Positions 1-7,661 of a stretch of 20,826 nucleotides of DNA are shown piece by piece. The notes under the pieces were generated by a model. It was not told where the DNA came from. It worked only from the letters and a program-made list of their open reading frames with translations, and made no database searches. The position numbers and the translations under genes are program-made. Every line of letters starts with the position of its first letter. The first letter of the stretch is position 1. The DNA comes from DAIOHQ01 sp036744635 (lineage in GTDB: Bacteria; Planctomycetota; Phycisphaerae; Tepidisphaerales; Tepidisphaeraceae): NCBI GenBank assembly GCA_036744635.1, contig DAIOHQ010000064.1, forward strand, positions 1-20,826, given 5' to 3'.

Positions 1-1812
1 CTGCTCGATGCCGCGGGTATCGGACTGCGGATGTATCAACGCAGTGGGCTGCAGCGCCTCGTGCGCCAGACCGGGGCGCTGCGGGTGATTGAGGCGGGGG
101 TGACGCTGCCGACGCCGGCGATTCGGCTGGATGTGAGCTCGGCCGGGGAGCGCGGGTTGCTGGGGGTGGTGCTGGATCCGGACTTTGCGGACAACCATTT
201 CCTGTACGTCTATTACACGGCCAGCAAGCCGGTGATCCACAACCGCGTGTCGCGCTTCACGATGACCGGGGACGTGGCCGATCCGGCCAGCGAGGTGGTT
301 TTGCTCGACCTGCCGGCGTTGAAGGCGACCATACACAATGCCGGGGACCTGCACTTCGGCATTGACGGCAAGCTGTATGTTTCGGTGGGGGAGAATAGCG
401 TGGAGGCCGATGCGCAGTCGCTGGCGTCGCCGCTGGGAAAGATCCTGCGCATCAACTCCGATGGGACGATCCCGCAGGACAACCCCTTCATCGGCCAGAC
501 CACCGGCATCAACCAGGCGATCTGGGCGCTGGGATTGCGCAATCCGTTCCGCTTCAACATTCAGCCGGGGACGGGGCGGATCTTCATCAATGACGTGGGG
601 TCATCCAAATTCGAGGAGATTAATGAGGGGACGGCGGGGGCGAACTATGGCTGGCCGCTGAATGAGGGGCCGACCAGCGATCCGGCATTTGTCGGCCCGA
701 TTTACGCGTATCCGCACGGCGAAGCTACCAATCAGGGGTGCGCCATTACCGGCGGTGCGTTTTACAATCCCACGACAGCGCAGTTTCCGGCGGAGTACGA
801 AGGGGATTATTTCTTCACGGACATCTGCAACTTCCGCATCCGGCGTTTCGACCCGGAGACGCGAACGGAGACGGTTTTCGCCGACGACATTCCGCCGGCC
901 ACGGACATTGAGGTGACGGCCAACGGAGACCTGTATTACGCATCCTATCACGAAGGGTCGATTCGCAAGATTCAGTATGTGAATTCGCCGGGGCCGATTA
1001 TCGCGATCCAGCCGACGGCGGTGCGGGCGGCGAATGGCCAGCCGGCGGCGTTTACGATCGAAGCGTTTGGCGATCAGCCGCTGAGCTATCAGTGGCAGCG
1101 CGACGGGGTGGACATTGCGGGAGCAAACGGGGCATCGTATTCGCTGGATGCCGTGAGCGCGGCCGACGACGGGGCGGTGTTCCGGGTGGTGGTCAGCAAT
1201 GACGCGGGCACGGCGGCCAGCAACGATGCGCCGCTTACGGTGATTCAGGATGCGCCGCCGGTGGCGACGATTACCGCGCCCAAGGCGGGGTTGTTCTATC
1301 ACGCCGGACAGAAGTTCAAATTCAAGGGCGCGGGGGCCGATGCCGAGGATGGGAAGCTGAAGCCGGGTTCGTTTACCTGGCAGGTGGAATTTCACCATGC
1401 CGATCACATTCATCCGTTCATCCCGGCCACGCGCGGCAAGACGGGAGGGTCGTTCAAGATTCCGACCGATGGGGAGACATCGGCCAACGTCTATTTCCGC
1501 ATTCTCTTCACGGTGACCGACTCTGCCGGCGTTGCCAATACGACGTTTGTCGATATCCACCCGTTGACGGCGGCGCTGGTGGTGCAGGCGAACGTGGCGG
1601 GATTGTCGGTGAGCCTGGACGGGCAGCCTTCGAGCTCGGGGATTTCCACCATCGGCGTGCTGGGCATGAGCCGGGACGTGTCAGCGCCGGCGACGCAGGT
1701 GCTGGATGGGGTGACGTATCGGTTCGTCAAGTGGTCCGACAACAAGAAAATGGATCATTCGCTGAAGTTGAAAGGCCCGCTGACGCTGACGGCGATGTAT
1801 GAGGCGGAGTGA
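1..1812 (+). CDS. Secreted PQQ-dependent sugar dehydrogenase-like protein (GSDH beta-propeller plus Ig-like repeats), 5'-truncated
   Basis: The frame is open from base 1, so the gene probably begins before the window; the first internal ATG is at 31. Numbering from that ATG, residues about 20-310 match the glucose/sorbosone dehydrogenase family: GERGLLGVVLDPDF, NRVSRF, HNAGDLHFGIDGKLYVSVGE, LGKILRIN, NPFRF and YGWP are visible. This family forms a six-bladed beta-propeller that oxidises sugars with PQQ in characterised members. Residues about 320-405 look like an immunoglobulin-like domain (LSYQWQRDGVDIAGA, DDGAVFRVVVSN). A further beta domain at about 408-510 contains WQVEFHHADHIHPF, and a small repeat ends with TYRFVKWSDN. 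Such multidomain forms are common in secreted planctomycete proteins. The first 15 or so residues fit the family poorly (see findings). Substrate is unknown and PQQ dependence is inferred from the family only. Confidence 0.85.
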   Translation: MLDAAGIGLRMYQRSGLQRLVRQTGALRVIEAGVTLPTPAIRLDVSSAGERGLLGVVLDPDFADNHFLYVYYTASKPVIHNRVSRFTMTGDVADPASEVVLLDLPALKATIHNAGDLHFGIDGKLYVSVGENSVEADAQSLASPLGKILRINSDGTIPQDNPFIGQTTGINQAIWALGLRNPFRFNIQPGTGRIFINDVGSSKFEEINEGTAGANYGWPLNEGPTSDPAFVGPIYAYPHGEATNQGCAITGGAFYNPTTAQFPAEYEGDYFFTDICNFRIRRFDPETRTETVFADDIPPATDIEVTANGDLYYASYHEGSIRKIQYVNSPGPIIAIQPTAVRAANGQPAAFTIEAFGDQPLSYQWQRDGVDIAGANGASYSLDAVSAADDGAVFRVVVSNDAGTAASNDAPLTVIQDAPPVATITAPKAGLFYHAGQKFKFKGAGADAEDGKLKPGSFTWQVEFHHADHIHPFIPATRGKTGGSFKIPTDGETSANVYFRILFTVTDSAGVANTTFVDIHPLTAALVVQANVAGLSVSLDGQPSSSGISTIGVLGMSRDVSAPATQVLDGVTYRFVKWSDNKKMDHSLKLKGPLTLTAMYEAE

Positions 1813-1918
1813 TGCTGCGAACCCGATTCGCAATCGTTCATACATTTAGGAACCTTAGGAGCGTAAGTTACTCAAGATAAGGGAGTTAACAGCGTCGGCG
1901 AAAAAGCTCAGATTATCT

Positions 1919-1946
1919 TTGATTTCGTGCGACAGTGTGATACACT
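1919..1946 (+). promoter_or_regulatory. Candidate sigma-70-type promoter for the PEP-CTERM gene at 2042
   Basis: TTGATT at 1919-1924 is followed by a 16-base spacer and TACACT at 1941-1946, preceded by TG one base upstream as in an extended -10. It lies about 95 bases before the start codon, leaving a moderate leader. This is consensus matching by eye only. Confidence 0.4.
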
Positions 1947-2041
1947 TTGCAGGTTCAGCGCTTTGGCGCGAGCATGTCTGATGGAGAGCTAGCGAGGTCT
2001 GTTTCTGTAGTTCCCGTCTGAAACCGATTGAGGAGAGTAGA

Positions 2042-3184
2042 ATGATCCGACGATTCCCTGTCATGGGCGCCGCTGCGGCGCTGCTTTGTGGGGCGAGCGG
2101 CGCCTGGGCGAGCGTGGCGGTCACGAATTATAATTGGCTGCAGTTACCCAATAGCCAAATCACGGTCGCGGTCACAGGGGCCGCGACCGCGAATACCAAT
2201 GGGTATGGTGTGCCGGTTGATTTCCGCTGGGCCGCCCGCACCTGGATCCCCAGTTGGGATCTGACCGGTACCAAAGGCACTGGCACGGACACCACTACCG
2301 TACGCACGGGCGTTGATTACACCGCAGCGGTGCAGTTCACCGCGGCCGCGCGAAACGTCAGTTCGGTGCTGGTGGAACCTTACGTCGAAGCCGGCCACAC
2401 GACGCTTACGAAATTTCACATTGACGGTTTCGATCCCAACACCAGCACCTGGACCAATGACATCACCACCACCGGCCTGGCGGTCACCAACAGCGGCGCC
2501 CTCGTGACCGTGCCGGTGAACTCTGCCTCATATCAGGCGATCCGCATTCGCGTGGCCGCTGGCGACTACACGACCACGGGGGGTGGTGCCTACGGCGGTC
2601 CGGGGTTCACAACCATCGCCCCGATCGGCAGCGGCACGGCGGCGGACTCGGAGGTAAACCGTGCGAATAAAACGCTCTTCAACACCGTCGCCAGCAGCAA
2701 TTTTGCCGCTTCTCACGGTTACGCCGTAACCGGCACAACCTGGAACGATGCGGGCATTTACGACAGCAGGCGCATCGTTGGCTCGGATGGCAACTATGTC
2801 GCCGGCGACTACATGCAGTTGGACTTGACCAATGCCGCCAACGTTACCACGAGCATCGCCAAACTCATCATTCTGGATGAGGGCTCTTATGGCATCGGCG
2901 GCGCAACCATCAGCACTTCGACGGATGGCACGTTATTTACGCCGGTGAGCAATCAAACCCTGGTGAACGATGCCGCCGGCTCGGGTGAGCCGGATGCGCA
3001 CGAGTTCAATTTTGACGCGGTGAATGCCCGCTACGTCCGCATCACCAACGCCACCAACGAAAACGGATATACGCTGGTGAACCAGGTATTGGTCTATGCG
3101 CCAGCGTCGGTGCCCGAACCGGCATCCATCGGCGTGCTCGGGCTGGGGGGATTGCTGCTGCTTCGCCGCCGGCAGCGGCCGTGA
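2042..3184 (+). CDS. PEP-CTERM sorting domain protein with discoidin-like beta-sandwich regions
   Basis: This is a 380-residue exported protein. Residues 1-24 form a signal peptide (MIRRFPVMGAAAALLCG, cleavage probably after AWAS). The last 24 residues have the PEP-CTERM layout: VPEPAS at 357-362, a hydrophobic helix, then an RRR cluster. In known systems an exosortase recognises and removes this tail and the protein is delivered to the envelope or matrix. Two Thr/Ala/Val-rich beta regions precede it. The second, about 215-350, ends with ARYVRITNATNENGY, reminiscent of F5/8 type C (discoidin-like) carbohydrate-binding folds. GAGGAG at 2030-2035 sits six bases before the ATG and supports the start. 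A strong terminator follows the stop. No exosortase gene is in the window. The ligand is unknown. Confidence 0.88.
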   Translation: MIRRFPVMGAAAALLCGASGAWASVAVTNYNWLQLPNSQITVAVTGAATANTNGYGVPVDFRWAARTWIPSWDLTGTKGTGTDTTTVRTGVDYTAAVQFTAAARNVSSVLVEPYVEAGHTTLTKFHIDGFDPNTSTWTNDITTTGLAVTNSGALVTVPVNSASYQAIRIRVAAGDYTTTGGGAYGGPGFTTIAPIGSGTAADSEVNRANKTLFNTVASSNFAASHGYAVTGTTWNDAGIYDSRRIVGSDGNYVAGDYMQLDLTNAANVTTSIAKLIILDEGSYGIGGATISTSTDGTLFTPVSNQTLVNDAAGSGEPDAHEFNFDAVNARYVRITNATNENGYTLVNQVLVYAPASVPEPASIGVLGLGGLLLLRRRQRP

Positions 3185-3205
3185 ACTGCAGGAGCATTTT
3201 GAATC

Positions 3206-3238
3206 AAAGGGCTGCCGACTTTTCGGCGGCCCTTTTTG
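3206..3238 (+). terminator. Strong intrinsic terminator after the PEP-CTERM gene
   Basis: A 13-base-pair stem pairs 3206-3218 (AAAGGGCTGCCGA) with 3223-3235 (TCGGCGGCCCTTT), with one G-T pair and a four-base CTTT loop, followed by a T-rich run. It begins 21 bases after the stop codon. The AAAG start of the stem could also serve the convergent minus-strand terC gene. Confidence 0.9.
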
Positions 3239-3269
3239 TTTCCCAACCGCAAATTGTCGGGAGAAACCC

Positions 3270-4151
3270 TTAGCCGCGGGCGTCGGCCGATTTGCGAGGA
3301 ACGAAACCGACGACGAAGCAGAGGAGCATGAGGATCCAGAAGACCCAGAAGGCGGGGTCGACGTAGTTGTGGAAGTCCATGCGGTGAGGGTTTTCTTTGG
3401 AGTTGAACATCCAGTCGATGACCAATTTGCCGCCGATGACGATGACCAGCAGGTAGGCGGAGGTTTCGAAGCGGGGGAATTTTTCCAGCAACTTGATGAA
3501 GAGGATGGCGGCGAAGCGCATGAGGATAACGCCGGCCATGCCGCCGAGCAGGATGACCCACAGCTTGGGATGGGGGGCGTCGGCGGGGTGGTCGGCCGGG
3601 GCGGTGGCGACCAGACCGAGGGCGGCGACGATGGAATCGACGGCGAAAGCGATGTCGGTGAGTTCGATGACGATGACGGCCGACCAGAAGGCGCGGCCGC
3701 GGGCGCGCTTGAGTTCGACCGGCGAGAGTCTGGCGGCGGGGATTGCGCCCGCGGAAGCGGACCCCGCGGGTTCCGCGGGCGTGGCTCGGGTTTCGGCTTC
3801 AATGATTGCGGGATGGCCGGATTCATCCACTTCCAGGCGGGCGTGCGATTCATCATTTCCGCCGAAGATGAAGTGTTTGATCGCGACGTAAAGCAGATAT
3901 CCGCCGCCGAGGAGTTTGACGATGCGCCATTGCAGCAGCCAGGCGGCGGTGGCGATGGCCAGGAAGCGGAAGACGAATGCGCCGATCAGGCCATAGGTGA
4001 GGGCCTTGCGCTGCAGCGATTTGGGCAGGCGCTTGGCGAGCAGGCCGAGCACCAGGGCGTTGTCGATGGAGAGGACGCCTTCGAGAACGATCAGCAGGGC
4101 GACGATGAGCAGGTCGTGGGGCTCGAAGGTTTGGTGGAAAAATGAGGTCAT
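3270..4151 (-). CDS. TerC family integral membrane protein
   Basis: This 293-residue polytopic membrane protein belongs to the TerC/Alx family, whose members are linked to metal (manganese, calcium) export and tellurium resistance. The two family signatures are present: E24 and D30-N31 in EGVLSIDNALVLGLL, and E163, D166 and D172 in IELTDIAFAVDSIVAALGL. These acidic residues lie in membrane helices and are thought to bind metal. About seven hydrophobic segments are visible. Between helices, residues about 100-152 form a long polar loop rich in Ala, Pro, Glu and Arg, with an unusual GSASAGAIPAARLSP stretch. No clear ribosome-binding site precedes the ATG. No manganese riboswitch was recognised upstream; that DNA is occupied by palindromic repeats. 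Confidence 0.9.
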   Translation of the reverse strand: MTSFFHQTFEPHDLLIVALLIVLEGVLSIDNALVLGLLAKRLPKSLQRKALTYGLIGAFVFRFLAIATAAWLLQWRIVKLLGGGYLLYVAIKHFIFGGNDESHARLEVDESGHPAIIEAETRATPAEPAGSASAGAIPAARLSPVELKRARGRAFWSAVIVIELTDIAFAVDSIVAALGLVATAPADHPADAPHPKLWVILLGGMAGVILMRFAAILFIKLLEKFPRFETSAYLLVIVIGGKLVIDWMFNSKENPHRMDFHNYVDPAFWVFWILMLLCFVVGFVPRKSADARG

Positions 4152-4261
4152 GGCGCGGCTCGATGGTGGCCGGGAACAATGATGACGGGGGGGAGGGGAG
4201 GGGTCAAACGGGGGAAGTTGTATCGTTTGTTTATCGAGGATGAAGCGCGATCGCTTTCAAC

Positions 4262-4429
4262 GTGGCATGGGCTACCAGCCCATGCGATCGAAGCGCAGCG
4301 CTCTGCTCTTGCGTAGCACGGGCGTCTCGCAGCGTCTCGCCCGTGTCTTGGCACGAAGACACGGGCGAGACGCCCGTGCTACGGCGGAGCGCTGCGCTTC
4401 CGGCGCACGGGCTGGTAGCCGCGTGCCAC
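4262..4429. repeat. Palindromic repeat family A, interrupted by a family B element
   Basis: The outer arms are GTGGCATGGGCTACC... from 4262 and ...GGTAGCCGCGTGCCAC ending at 4429, roughly complementary over 25 bases. Each arm is itself a palindrome: GCATGGGCT at 4265-4273 pairs with AGCCCATGC at 4277-4285 around ACC. Inside these, AAGCGCAGCGCTC (4291-4303) pairs perfectly with GAGCGCTGCGCTT (4387-4399). The centre is filled by the separate palindrome at 4313-4382. The same family A sequence occurs inside the gene at 14714-14783. Confidence 0.85.
4313..4382. repeat. Palindromic repeat family B
   Basis: GTAGCACGGGCGTCTCGC at 4313-4330 and its exact reverse complement at 4365-4382 form 18-base arms. 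Within the left half CACGGGCG (4317-4324) pairs with CGCCCGTG (4338-4345); within the right arm the same pair occurs at 4360-4367 and 4371-4378. TCTCGCCCGTGTCTT (4335-4349) also pairs with 4356-4370. Several alternative folds are therefore possible. It sits in the middle of the family A repeat. Confidence 0.85.
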
Positions 4430-4469
4430 AATTTGGTATCCACGTTCGAGCGCTATACCACAAATATTT

Positions 4470-5093
4470 TCACGTTCCGAAGATACGGTCCCCCGCGTCG
4501 CCGAGGCCGGGGAGGATGTAGCCTTTTTCGTTGAGCTGGCGGTCGATGGCGGCGGTGTAGATGGGGACTTCGGGGTGTTGGCGGTGGAAGGTTTCGATGC
4601 CTTCGGGGGCGGCCACCAGGCAGACGAATTTCATGCTGGTGACGCCGGCTTTTTTGAGATAGGCGACGGCGGCCGAGCCGCTGCCGCCGGTGGCGAGCAT
4701 CGGGTCGATCAGCAGCACCTCGGTGTTGGCGATGTCGGGGGGAAGTTTCTGATAATAGGGAACCGGTTCGAGGGTGCGCTCATCGCGATAGACGCCGAGA
4801 TGGCCGAGGCGGGCGTCGGGAAGGAGGCGCAGGACGCCGTCGGCCATGCCCAGGCCGGCGCGGAGGATGGGGACGAGGGTCACCTGGCGGGCGAGAACTT
4901 TGCCGGTGGTGCGCTCCATGGGCGTCTGCACCATCTGCGGGCGGGTCGGCCAGTCGCGGGTGACTTCATAGACCATCAGCGAGGCGATCTCGTCGAGCAG
5001 GGCGCGGAATTTGCGGTGGTCGGCGGTGAAGTCGCGCAGCTCGGTGAGCTTGGTCTGGATGACGGGATGATCGAGGATGTGGACGTTGGTCAT
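4470..5093 (-). CDS. upp: Uracil phosphoribosyltransferase
   Basis: The 207-residue protein is full length for the family. It converts uracil and PRPP to UMP in pyrimidine salvage in the cytoplasm. The PRPP-binding loop is clear: LLIDPMLATGGSGSA with D130, T135 and G136-G137. The family motifs VPILRAGLGMADG (about residues 74-86) and GYILPGLGDAGDRIFGT at the C-terminus (uracil-binding region) are intact. It is transcribed divergently from the response regulator at 5240, with 146 bases between them. No obvious ribosome-binding site precedes the ATG, as for several genes here. Identification is very secure. Confidence 0.97.
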   Translation of the reverse strand: MTNVHILDHPVIQTKLTELRDFTADHRKFRALLDEIASLMVYEVTRDWPTRPQMVQTPMERTTGKVLARQVTLVPILRAGLGMADGVLRLLPDARLGHLGVYRDERTLEPVPYYQKLPPDIANTEVLLIDPMLATGGSGSAAVAYLKKAGVTSMKFVCLVAAPEGIETFHRQHPEVPIYTAAIDRQLNEKGYILPGLGDAGDRIFGT

Positions 5094-5105
5094 GGTGATG
5101 GGAGG

Positions 5106-5134
5106 AAGATAAATGTCGGTGTGAGGGAATGCAA
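5106..5134 (-). promoter_or_regulatory. Weak candidate promoter for upp
   Basis: Read on the minus strand, TTGCAT (5129-5134) is followed by a 17-base spacer and TATCTT (5106-5111), about 12 bases before the upp ATG. The spacing is ideal, but both boxes match the consensus only partly. Confidence 0.3.
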
Positions 5135-5239
5135 TGAATGAGTTGGCAGTGATGACAGAACAGGTGACGTGCGGATTACAAATCAGTCATGTTGGCGACG
5201 GCAGGGCGCGCAGGCATCGGCGCGTGGTAGAATGCCGCC

Positions 5240-5920
5240 GTGCGTATCCTGATTGTCGAAGACGAGAAGAAGTCGGCGGCGTATCTGCAGAAGGGACTGC
5301 GGGAAAACAGCTTCACCGTGGACGTGGCCGAGCAGGGGGACGAGGGGCTGCACCTGGCGCTGACGGGGGAGTATGACCTGGTGATCCTGGACATCATGCT
5401 GCCGCAGCGGGATGGGTGGTCGGTGCTGGGGGCGCTGCGGCGGGCGGGAAAGCAGACGCCGGTGCTGTTTTTGACGGCGCGGGATTCAATCCAGGACCGT
5501 GTGAAGGGATTGGAGTTGGGGGCGGATGATTATCTGGTCAAGCCGTTCGCGTTTTCGGAACTGTTGGCGCGGGTGCGGTCGATTTTGCGGCGCGGGCCGG
5601 CCCGCCAGCCGGAGACCCAGCGCATCGCAGACCTGGAAATCGACCTGCTGCGCCACAAGGTCAGCCGCGGGGGCAAGCGGCTGGATCTGACGCCCAAGGA
5701 GTTCGCGCTGCTGCTGCTGTTGACGCGGCGGTCGGGGGAGGTGCTGTCGCGCACGCTGATCGCCGAGCAGGTGTGGGACATGAATTTCGACAGCGACACC
5801 AACGTGGTGGATGTTCACGTGCGCCGGCTGCGGGCGAAGGTGGATGATCCGTTTGAGACCAAGCTGATTCATACCGTGCGCGGAGTGGGCTATGTTCTGG
5901 AAGATCCGCAAAGCCGCTGA
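5240..5920 (+). CDS. OmpR/PhoB-family response regulator
   Basis: The 226-residue protein has an N-terminal receiver domain (1-115) and a C-terminal winged-helix DNA-binding domain (about 128-223). Receiver residues are complete: the acidic pair E7-D8, phospho-acceptor D51 in LVILDIMLP, T79 in FLTARD and K101 in YLVKPF. The winged helix shows DLTPKEFALLLLL, VWDMNFDSDTNVVDVHVRRLRAKVD and IHTVRGVGYVL. The closest-looking relatives are copper/heavy-metal regulators of the CusR/CopR type. The start codon is GTG; the nearby ATG at 5232 is in another frame and stops at once. Its last 29 bases overlap the kinase gene, so the two are surely co-expressed. The signal and target genes cannot be read from this window. 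Confidence 0.95.
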   Translation: MRILIVEDEKKSAAYLQKGLRENSFTVDVAEQGDEGLHLALTGEYDLVILDIMLPQRDGWSVLGALRRAGKQTPVLFLTARDSIQDRVKGLELGADDYLVKPFAFSELLARVRSILRRGPARQPETQRIADLEIDLLRHKVSRGGKRLDLTPKEFALLLLLTRRSGEVLSRTLIAEQVWDMNFDSDTNVVDVHVRRLRAKVDDPFETKLIHTVRGVGYVLEDPQSR

Positions 5921-7427
5921 TTCGGCAGCGCCCACGGCAGCGCCCGCGGCAGCGCTCGGGCCCGCGGCGTCACGTGCGCAGGCCGCGGCGCTGGCGACCG
6001 GAACGGCCGGGGCGGGATGGTCGCTGGCGATGCGCCTGACGGCGTGGGCGGCGCTGTCGGCGTTCATGGTGGTGCTGATCGCGACGCTGCTGTTGTATTG
6101 GACGCTCAAAAGCAGCCTGCGGCACGAGCATGATTTATTTTTGAACGACAAGGTGCAGGTGCTCCGCGAGCTGATGCGCAACCGGCCACAGAACGCTTCG
6201 GAGCTGCGCGAAGAAGTCGAGGAGACCTGGGCGCCGCGGCAGTATGCCCGCGTCTACGTGCGGATTCTCGACGAGCAGGGGAAGCTGGTGGCCGAGTCGC
6301 CGACGATGGATGTCAAGTTGCCGGCCGGGTCGTTTCCAGCGCCGCGCCAGAGCGCTGAGGCGCCGATGGAGGGGGCGGACCTGGTGAATTCCAGCCGCAA
6401 ATCGTTTTGGGTGGTGGCGACCCGGCTGCAGCTTGGGCAGGGTATCGGGTGGCGGATCGTGCAGGTGGCGCTGGACACGCAACCGGAGAAGGAGCTGCTG
6501 AGCAGTTTTCGGCGGCGGGCGTATCTGGTGCTGGGATTGGCGCTGCTGGCGTGCGCCGTGGCCGGATATGCCATTGCCCGGCGCGGGATGCGGCCGCTTT
6601 CGGAAATCTCCCGAACGGTGCGCCGCATCCGCTCCTCGACCCTGCACGCCGAGCGCATCGAAGAGCGGGGTTTGCCGGCCGAGCTGTTCGAGCTGACGGC
6701 GACATTCAACGAGATGCTGAACCGGCTGGACGAGGCGTTCGACCGGCTGTCGCGATTTTCGGCCGACATCGCCCATGAACTGCGCACGCCGGTCAACAAT
6801 CTGCGCGGCGAGGCGGAGGTGGCGCTGAGCAAGGCGCGTTCGCCGCAGGAATATCGCGAGACGCTGGGCTCGTGCCTGGAAGAATGCGGGCGGATCGCGC
6901 GGATCATCGAGAGCCTGCTGTTTTTGGCGCGGGCGGAGGATCCGCACGACCAGATCGTCACCGAGCGGCTGGATGTCGGGCGCGAGCTGCTGGCGGTGAG
7001 CGAGTTTTACGAGCCGGCCGCGGCGGAGGCCGACATCCGCCTGAGCGTGCGCTGCGAGGCGCCGATCGAGGTGGAATTGGACCGGACGCTGTTTCAGCGC
7101 GCGGTGGGGAACCTGGTGGCCAACGCCTTGGCGCACACGCCGGCGGGCGGCAGCGTGACCATCGCGGCGGGGCGCGAAGACCATTCCGTACACGTCGAGA
7201 TCACCGACAGCGGCCGGGGGATTGCTCCCGAGCACCTGCCGCACGTGTGGGACCGGTTTTACCGGGTGGACCAGGCGCGCAGCGCGGGCGCGGGGGGTGT
7301 CGGGCTGGGGCTGGCGATCGTGCGCAGCATTGCCTTGCTGCATCGCGGCAGCGTGTCGATCAGCAGCGAGTTGGGGAAGGGAACGACGGTGCGCCTGCGT
7401 TTCCCGGAGAATATGACAAAAGTGTAA
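5892..7427 (+). CDS. HAMP-containing sensor histidine kinase, partner of the upstream regulator
   Basis: The 511-residue inner-membrane kinase has an Ala-rich cytoplasmic N-terminus (residues 9-40), membrane helix 1 (about 48-72), a periplasmic sensor region (about 73-207), membrane helix 2 (about 210-230) and a HAMP linker (231-285). The H-box FSADIAHELRTPVNNLRGE follows, with phospho-acceptor H295. The ATPase has an N-box (VGNLVANALAHT, N411 expected to bind Mg), a G1 box (DSGRGIAPEHL), WDRFYRVD and a G2 box (GVGLGLAIV). Layout and motifs resemble heavy-metal sensor kinases (CusS type). It starts inside the regulator gene with a 29-base overlap. The Ala-rich leader, encoded by repeated GCAGCGCCC-like units, is unusual; the real start could be the ATG near 6030. 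Confidence 0.93.
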   Translation: MFWKIRKAADSAAPTAAPAAALGPAASRAQAAALATGTAGAGWSLAMRLTAWAALSAFMVVLIATLLLYWTLKSSLRHEHDLFLNDKVQVLRELMRNRPQNASELREEVEETWAPRQYARVYVRILDEQGKLVAESPTMDVKLPAGSFPAPRQSAEAPMEGADLVNSSRKSFWVVATRLQLGQGIGWRIVQVALDTQPEKELLSSFRRRAYLVLGLALLACAVAGYAIARRGMRPLSEISRTVRRIRSSTLHAERIEERGLPAELFELTATFNEMLNRLDEAFDRLSRFSADIAHELRTPVNNLRGEAEVALSKARSPQEYRETLGSCLEECGRIARIIESLLFLARAEDPHDQIVTERLDVGRELLAVSEFYEPAAAEADIRLSVRCEAPIEVELDRTLFQRAVGNLVANALAHTPAGGSVTIAAGREDHSVHVEITDSGRGIAPEHLPHVWDRFYRVDQARSAGAGGVGLGLAIVRSIALLHRGSVSISSELGKGTTVRLRFPENMTKV

Positions 7428-7661
7428 TTGACGCGTCACTCGCCTGTCAGGGCGGCCCCCTACCGTATCGCACAAGAGCGGCGGAGTTGCGTGGCTCGCG
7501 TCTTTCCCAAGCGGACGCTTGCGTCTCCGGCCATGGGCGCCGCCGCTTCTTTTGAAATTCAGATTCCCCAACGGGCTGGGGGTTGAGCGGCGCGAACGTT
7601 TGGAGCGACGCATCGCAGGTCGTTTCGACCCCCACCCCGGCGGGGATAAACCATTTCAGCG

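Larger units (their letters stand above)
4152..4469. other. Gene-free stretch between terC and upp, mostly nested palindromic repeats
   Basis: The 318 bases hold a G-rich run at about 4187-4215 next to the terC start, then the nested repeat at 4262-4429, and a short AT-rich stretch before the upp stop codon. Open frames crossing it are repeat translations and are not credible genes. Confidence 0.75.

Noticed and set aside
601..1560. Long minus-strand open frame inside the sugar dehydrogenase gene
   Set aside because: It is rich in Arg/His/Pro with no domain character and lies antisense to a gene with clear family motifs; it is a product of high GC.
3096..4145. 349-codon plus-strand open frame over terC
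   Set aside because: It has extreme Gly/Asp/Glu composition and is antisense to a clear TerC protein.
4152..4261. Manganese (yybP-ykoY) riboswitch upstream of terC
   Set aside because: The short upstream stretch is G-rich and lacks the conserved paired loops; repeats occupy the rest.
4313..4382. CRISPR-like repeat structure
   Set aside because: Only nested inverted repeats are present; there are no regularly spaced direct repeats with unique spacers.
4240..4534. Several open frames of 60-90 codons through the terC-upp gap
   Set aside because: They are translations of the palindromic repeats with no start signals.
7478..7546. GCGGCGG...CCGCCGC pairing after the histidine kinase as a terminator
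   Set aside because: The arms are separated by about 55 bases, too far for an intrinsic terminator.
6135..7613. 492-codon minus-strand open frame over the histidine kinase
   Set aside because: It is Arg/His/Gln-rich and antisense to complete kinase motifs.
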